Shown piece after piece: positions 5,601 through 9,117 of a DNA stretch of 9,117 bases. The stretch's first letter is position 1. The number at the start of each line of letters is the position of its first letter. The stretch comes from Lentimicrobiaceae bacterium (lineage in GTDB: Bacteria; Bacteroidota; Bacteroidia; Bacteroidales; Lentimicrobiaceae), in the NCBI GenBank assembly GCA_028697695.1, contig JAQVEI010000066.1, positions 1 to 9,117 of the forward strand, read 5' to 3'. The translations under genes were made by a program, and so were the position numbers. A model generated the notes under the pieces. That model was given only the letters and a program-made list of their open reading frames with translations, was not told the origin of the DNA and did not search any database.

Positions 5601-5628
5601 CGAATACGAACAATTCTGTTCGATATCG
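5601..5628. repeat. Imperfect hairpin just downstream of cysS
   Basis: CGAACA (5607-5612) and TGTTCG (5617-5622) form a perfect 6-bp stem around a 4-base loop. Allowing one bulged base on each side, the stem extends to about 11 pairs between 5601 and 5628. Further short palindromes lie around it (TTCGAA at 5599-5604, CGATATCG at 5621-5628). It starts 20 bases after the cysS stop in the direction of transcription. No T-run follows, so it may protect or process the cysS 3' end rather than act as a standard terminator. Confidence 0.35.
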
Positions 5629-5647
5629 TACGTTTAGTTTACTTCTC

Positions 5648-7114
5648 TTACCTTTCCCATTCTACACCATTTTTGGTGTCGCGTATCTGGATGCCAATGT
5701 TTTTAAGCGAATCCCGGATGAGATCGGAGGTGGCAAAATCTTTGGCGGCTCTGGCCTTTTGCCTCAACTCAATAATTATTTCCATAAGCTTTTCGGTCAG
5801 GTCGGAGGTAGAATCTGTACCATCACTTATTACCAAACCAAGTATCTCGCCAGCGAATAGATAGAAGATGTCTTGCAATAGTTTCAGATCATCCTGCGTA
5901 AGCTGTTCTTTACCTTCATGAATGGCGTTTATCCAGCGCACCGCTTCGAACAAATGGGCTATAACCATAGGACTATTGAAGTCATCATTCATGGCAGCCT
6001 CACATTTTTCCTGCAAGGTCTTTACCTGAAATGAGGAGGTGCCCGAAGGAAGCAGCCGGTGAATCTTACTCCAGGCGTTCAGCAACCTTTCCAGCCCTTT
6101 TTCGGCAGCTTGTAAGGCCTCATTTGAAAAATCGAGTGTACTCCGGTAATGGGCCTGCAGGATGAAAAACCGTATAGTCATGGGGTGGTAAGCCTGAGAA
6201 AGTGCAGGGTGATTGCCACTAAAAAACTCATCGAGAGTAATGAAGTTACCCAACGATTTACCCATCTTTTGGCCGTTGATGGTAATCATATTGTTGTGCA
6301 GCCAGTATTTAACCGGTTCACTGCCGTGAGCTGCAATACTTTGTGCAATTTCTGATTCGTGATGAGGAAAGAGCAGGTCCATTCCACCGCCATGAATATC
6401 AAAGGTGTTACCCAGGTATCGTGCGCTCATGGCAGAACATTCGAGGTGCCAACCCGGAAAACCGTCACTCCAGGGTGAAGGCCAACGCATAATATGCTCA
6501 GGCTGAGCCTTTTTCCAAAGTGCAAAGTCAAAGGAGTTGCGCTTCTCATCCTGTCCCTCAAGTGTTCTGGTGTTTGATATGAGATCTTCCAGGACCCTGC
6601 CGGACAACTTGCCATAATGATGTTTCTTGTTGTATTTTTCAACATCGAAATAAATGGAACCATTGCTTTCGTATGCCATGCCCGATTTAAGGATACTTTC
6701 TATCATAGAGGTTTGTTCAATAATGTGCCCCGAGGCCCGGGGTTCAATGCTGGGGCTGAGCACATTTAATTGTTCCATATTCTTATGATATCTATCGGTA
6801 TAGTATTGCACTACTTCCATGGGCTCTATCTGCTCCAACCGGGCTTTTTTGGCAATCTTGTCTTCTCCTTCGTCTGCATCGTTTTCCAAATGGCCCACAT
6901 CGGTGATGTTACGTACATACCTCACCTTATATCCCAGGTGTTTCAAATACCTGAAAATAAGATCAAAAGTAATGGCCGGACGGGCATGTCCCAGATGGGC
7001 ATCACCATAAACGGTGGGTCCGCATACATACATGCCAACAAGTGGTGGATTTATAGGTACAAAAGTTTGTTTGCTTCGGGTAAGCGTATTGTATACTGAT
7101 AGTGGATGTTCCAT
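5648..7114 (-). CDS. cysS: Cysteinyl-tRNA synthetase
   Basis: Class I aminoacyl-tRNA synthetase that activates cysteine with ATP and charges tRNA-Cys in the cytosol; essential. The 488-residue length is normal and no domain is missing. The HIGH motif is HLGH at 40-43 in GPTVYGDAHLGHAR. The KMSKS motif is KMGKS at 283-287, with Gly in place of the first Ser. The zinc that discriminates cysteine is bound by C31, C226, H251 and E255, which match E. coli C28, C209, H234 and E238 with constant offsets. The C-terminus keeps the tRNA-anticodon region and ends DTKNGVEWER, typical of the family. The start is supported by alignment to family N-termini and by a TAnnTTTG motif 20 bases upstream of the ATG. 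No Shine-Dalgarno. It is read away from the CPBP gene's end, in the same direction. Confidence 0.97.
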   Translation of the reverse strand: MEHPLSVYNTLTRSKQTFVPINPPLVGMYVCGPTVYGDAHLGHARPAITFDLIFRYLKHLGYKVRYVRNITDVGHLENDADEGEDKIAKKARLEQIEPMEVVQYYTDRYHKNMEQLNVLSPSIEPRASGHIIEQTSMIESILKSGMAYESNGSIYFDVEKYNKKHHYGKLSGRVLEDLISNTRTLEGQDEKRNSFDFALWKKAQPEHIMRWPSPWSDGFPGWHLECSAMSARYLGNTFDIHGGGMDLLFPHHESEIAQSIAAHGSEPVKYWLHNNMITINGQKMGKSLGNFITLDEFFSGNHPALSQAYHPMTIRFFILQAHYRSTLDFSNEALQAAEKGLERLLNAWSKIHRLLPSGTSSFQVKTLQEKCEAAMNDDFNSPMVIAHLFEAVRWINAIHEGKEQLTQDDLKLLQDIFYLFAGEILGLVISDGTDSTSDLTEKLMEIIIELRQKARAAKDFATSDLIRDSLKNIGIQIRDTKNGVEWER

Positions 7115-7134
7115 AAACTAAAGGTTGAACCGTG

Positions 7135-7142
7135 CAAATTTA
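7135..7142 (-). promoter_or_regulatory. TAnnTTTG -7 element of cysS
   Basis: On the minus strand TAAATTTG is a perfect match to the Bacteroidota -7 consensus and ends 20 bases before the cysS ATG, predicting a leader of about 16-18 bases. No clear -33 TTG is seen at the right distance. Confidence 0.45.
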
Positions 7143-7144
7143 CC

Positions 7145-7187
7145 AAAAAAAGCGGGTTGGGCTTTATATCTTCGGATTTTAACCCAA
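7145..7187 (-). terminator. Weak candidate terminator after the CPBP gene
   Basis: Read on the minus strand, a 5-bp stem GGGTT/AACCC (7185-7181 with 7158-7154), or the overlapping TTGGG/CCCAA, is followed by GC and seven Ts (7151-7145). The loop is long and the stem short, so termination may be inefficient. It sits immediately upstream of the cysS -7 element, so CPBP read-through into cysS is possible. Confidence 0.3.
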
Positions 7188-7209
7188 ATAAGAGGTTAGG
7201 CTTCAGCCG

Positions 7210-8136
7210 TTAAAGCTTCCTGCCCCGTGGAGAAACACTTATGCCCTGTTGTCGCGTGATAAGTAATAACCCTGCCGTCAACATTGCTGACAACATAACC
7301 AAAGGCATGCCGGAGGTTTCACCCATAGCCTCGGGGCTGGTATTGATGAAGTGATTGTAATATAAAAATGAAATGATCACCGCAGAGCCATTATTTACGA
7401 AGTGTGCAATCATAGGAAGCCAAACCGAGCCGGACCAAACATACAGATAGCCCAAAATCAAACCCAGCACGAAACGGGGCAGAAACCCAAAAAATTGCAG
7501 ATGGATGGCGCTGAAAATCAAGGATGAAATAATTACCGGCCAGTGTGGCGCCCTGAAGTATTTGCGCAGCATACCAATCATTACCGGCCTGAACAGCAGT
7601 TCTTCACCCAGGGCGGGTAATATACCTATCATCAATAGGTTAATCCACAATGTTTTCCAGCCGGTGGCACTCAAAAAATCTTCGGTCAGCTTTGCTGCAT
7701 TCTCTTCCGAGGATTTCATCCAGGCTTCCAGACCAGAAAAAGACTGCGGCAGGTGAAGCGCCTCGTTCCAGTGTATCAATTCATTGATCATAGGCCCGGC
7801 CAATGGGATAATCAACAGGGCCACAATAAACAACCGGCCACGGGGCTTTATAAACCCAAGCGTGCGTAAGGGTTTTTGCTCAGTAAGCCAGGCAAACAGA
7901 AAAACAGGCAGGATAAAAATAAATAACTGACTGATTATCTGGGCCATCCTGAGCATATTTAGTCTCTGCTGCGGATCTTCTGAAATTAATCCATTTAGTG
8001 CATCCTTCCCCCACACAAGAACGGAGAACAGATAAACCATGGCGGTACCTATAAGTGTTCCCAACAATAGGATGATTAACAATGCAAAAACTTTTGCTCT
8101 GTGCGACAGATTGCCAAAAACCGGTACTGGATTCAT
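7210..8136 (-). CDS. CPBP family intramembrane protein (CAAX protease-like)
   Basis: A 308-residue multi-pass membrane protein of the CPBP/Abi group, related to the eukaryotic CAAX prenyl protease Rce1. Hydrophobic segments are visible at about 15-42, 66-83, 102-115, 164-176, 200-215, 220-235, 238-258 and 278-294. The three signature motifs are complete: EExxxR (E178, E179, R183 in GEELLFR), FxxxH (F208, H212) and HxxxN (H245, N249). An intact active site suggests a working metal-independent glutamate-type protease, though many members act in unknown ways (bacteriocin immunity, membrane protein processing, scaffold roles). The C-terminus is short and basic (RGRKL). Neither neighbour reveals a substrate. 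The ATG is preceded at once by a CACTTTTG motif, so the message may be nearly leaderless. It is divergent from dusB across 122 bases. Confidence 0.87.
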   Translation of the reverse strand: MNPVPVFGNLSHRAKVFALLIILLLGTLIGTAMVYLFSVLVWGKDALNGLISEDPQQRLNMLRMAQIISQLFIFILPVFLFAWLTEQKPLRTLGFIKPRGRLFIVALLIIPLAGPMINELIHWNEALHLPQSFSGLEAWMKSSEENAAKLTEDFLSATGWKTLWINLLMIGILPALGEELLFRPVMIGMLRKYFRAPHWPVIISSLIFSAIHLQFFGFLPRFVLGLILGYLYVWSGSVWLPMIAHFVNNGSAVIISFLYYNHFINTSPEAMGETSGMPLVMLSAMLTAGLLLITRQQGISVSPRGRKL

Positions 8137-8140
8137 AATT

Positions 8141-8148
8141 CAAAAGTG
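8141..8148 (-). promoter_or_regulatory. Candidate -7 element for the CPBP gene
   Basis: On the minus strand CACTTTTG differs from TAnnTTTG only in its first base and ends four bases before the ATG. The geometry is like that of the nuclease fusion gene (element ending five bases before the ATG) and would give a near-leaderless message. The mismatch keeps confidence low. Confidence 0.3.
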
Positions 8149-8221
8149 TGTGCCAGCGCCAAAAGCGAAACGGCATCATTCAGACTGCGAAGTTACCGCA
8201 TTATCTCTAACAATAAAACTG

Positions 8222-8229
8222 TATTTTTG
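8222..8229 (+). promoter_or_regulatory. TAnnTTTG -7 element of dusB
   Basis: TATTTTTG is a perfect match to the Bacteroidota -7 consensus, 29 bases before the dusB ATG, giving an expected leader of about 25 bases. No clear -33 TTG lies at the usual distance upstream. Confidence 0.45.
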
Positions 8230-8258
8230 ACGCCAGAATATATTCATAAAATTACCGG

Positions 8259-9117
8259 ATGTATATTGGTAAAATAAACCTTGGAGCAGTTCCTTTGATG
8301 CTTGCTCCCATGGAAGATATAACAGATCCGCCCTTTCGTAAACTTTGCCGTGAGCTGGGTGCCGATGTTGTGTTTACAGAGTTTATCTCTTCCGAAGGCT
8401 TATCGAGAGATGCTGCAACCAGCCTTAAAAAATTAGACTTTGCAGAGCAGGAACGGCCCATTGGAATTCAGCTTTTTGGCAATTCGGTTTCAGCTATGAC
8501 CCATGCTGCCCGGGTTGCATTAAAATATAATCCCGATTTTATAGATTTGAACTTTGGGTGTCCGGTACGCAAGATTGTAAATAAAGGCGGAGGTGCTGCA
8601 TTGCTTCGCGACATACCCCATATGTTGGAGCTAACCCGTGCTGTGGTTCAGGCTGTGGATTGTCCGGTAACAGTAAAAACACGTCTGGGTTGGGACGAAC
8701 ATTCCAAACCAATAGTGGAACTTGCTGGCCGGCTGCAGGATACCGGTATCAGCGCGCTTACCATTCATGGGCGAACACGCGCCCAGGCATACGGAGGCCA
8801 GGCCGACTGGAGCCTTATAGGTGAGGTAAAGCGCCAACCCGGCATTGAGATTCCCATTGTAGGAAATGGAGACATCACGGATGGCCCTTCTGCCGGAAAA
8901 ATGATTGAAACTACCGGCGTCGATGGATTGATGATAGGCCGGGCGGCCATTGGTAACCCATGGATTTTCAGAGAAATAAGATATTTTCTGGAGACAGGGC
9001 GTACGGCTGAACCGCCCACCTTAGATGAACGTATTGACCTTATTTCCAGGCACATATCACATGCTCTGGCCTGGCATGGAAATAAAACAGCGCTCTTTGA
9101 AATTCGTAAACATTATG
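8259..9117 (+). CDS. dusB: tRNA-dihydrouridine synthase, DusB-like (3' end outside window)
   Basis: FMN-dependent enzyme that reduces specific uridines in the tRNA D-loop to dihydrouridine using NADPH. The frame is open from the ATG at 8259 to the window edge: 286 complete codons, lacking only the C-terminus of a protein usually near 330 residues. Motifs in order: the flavin-binding LAPMEDITDPPFR (15-27); TEFISSEGL (40-48); IGIQLFGN (68-75); DLNFGCPV with the catalytic Cys101; VKTRLGW with Lys140; TIHGRTR with His170; GNGDI (202-206); and MIGRAAIGNPW (225-235). These are the DUS TIM-barrel signatures; the C-terminal helical tRNA-binding domain begins near the edge (about 253 on). I choose DusB over DusA/DusC from the DLNFGCPVRKI and GRAAIGNPW patterns, with some doubt. 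No Shine-Dalgarno precedes it. Confidence 0.92.
   Translation, partial: MYIGKINLGAVPLMLAPMEDITDPPFRKLCRELGADVVFTEFISSEGLSRDAATSLKKLDFAEQERPIGIQLFGNSVSAMTHAARVALKYNPDFIDLNFGCPVRKIVNKGGGAALLRDIPHMLELTRAVVQAVDCPVTVKTRLGWDEHSKPIVELAGRLQDTGISALTIHGRTRAQAYGGQADWSLIGEVKRQPGIEIPIVGNGDITDGPSAGKMIETTGVDGLMIGRAAIGNPWIFREIRYFLETGRTAEPPTLDERIDLISRHISHALAWHGNKTALFEIRKHY

Noticed and set aside
5588..5860. A 90-codon plus-strand frame preceded by AAGGAG
   Set aside because: The purine run touches the ATG directly, and most of the frame is antisense to the certain cysS gene; its product shows no domain pattern.
6770..7099. A 109-codon plus-strand frame
   Set aside because: It is fully antisense to the conserved N-terminal catalytic region of cysS, so it is a shadow.
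8039..8230. A 63-codon plus-strand frame ending just before dusB
   Set aside because: It lies mostly antisense to the CPBP gene and across its start region; no domain, no ribosome site.
1..9117. A mobile element, phage, CRISPR or defence island
   Set aside because: No transposase, integrase, terminal repeats, spaced repeats or toxin-antitoxin pair; gene content is housekeeping plus envelope lipoproteins. The CPBP protein alone is not evidence of an abortive-infection system.

Overview
The window reads as an ordinary chromosomal segment of a Bacteroidota bacterium. Three things point there. First, copies of the Bacteroidota -7 promoter motif TAnnTTTG lie just upstream of three gene starts. 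Second, Shine-Dalgarno sequences are absent from nearly all genes. Third, two lipoprotein families typical of the phylum (DUF4403 and the DUF2807 'GIN' head domain) sit side by side. I cannot place it below phylum. I see no tRNA, rRNA, CRISPR array, insertion sequence or phage gene.

Layout: 1-118 (-) is the first 39 codons of an exported protein cut by the window edge. A 473-bp divergent gap (119-591) holds several inverted repeats but no credible gene. Then come udk (uridine/cytidine kinase, +), a small heat shock protein gene (+) with a strong ribosome binding site inside a foldable leader, and a strong bidirectional terminator. Next is a two-gene + unit: an exonuclease/UvrC-like nuclease fusion whose 3' end overlaps a DUF4403 lipoprotein. 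This meets a convergent GIN-domain lipoprotein (-) with only four bases between the stop codons. Upstream of that are cysS (-) and a CPBP-family membrane protein (-). Divergent from the CPBP gene, a dusB-like tRNA-dihydrouridine synthase (+) runs off the right edge. It is open to the end and has no stop codon in the window.

The genes do not form one pathway. They cover nucleoside salvage (udk), protein quality control (hsp20), probable DNA repair (the nuclease fusion), envelope lipoproteins of unknown role (DUF4403, GIN), and tRNA charging and modification (cysS, dusB).

I found no clearly new multi-gene system. The points most worth a second look are: (1) the hsp20 leader, where the only strong Shine-Dalgarno in the window can be half buried in a stem, suggesting an RNA thermometer or regulation through a free anti-SD; (2) the exonuclease-GIY-YIG fusion that keeps a UvrC-type cysteine cluster but lacks the UvrC C-terminal half; (3) a Cys in Udk at the position that sets uridine versus cytidine choice in studied homologues; and (4) a promoter that appears to give a nearly leaderless message for the nuclease fusion.
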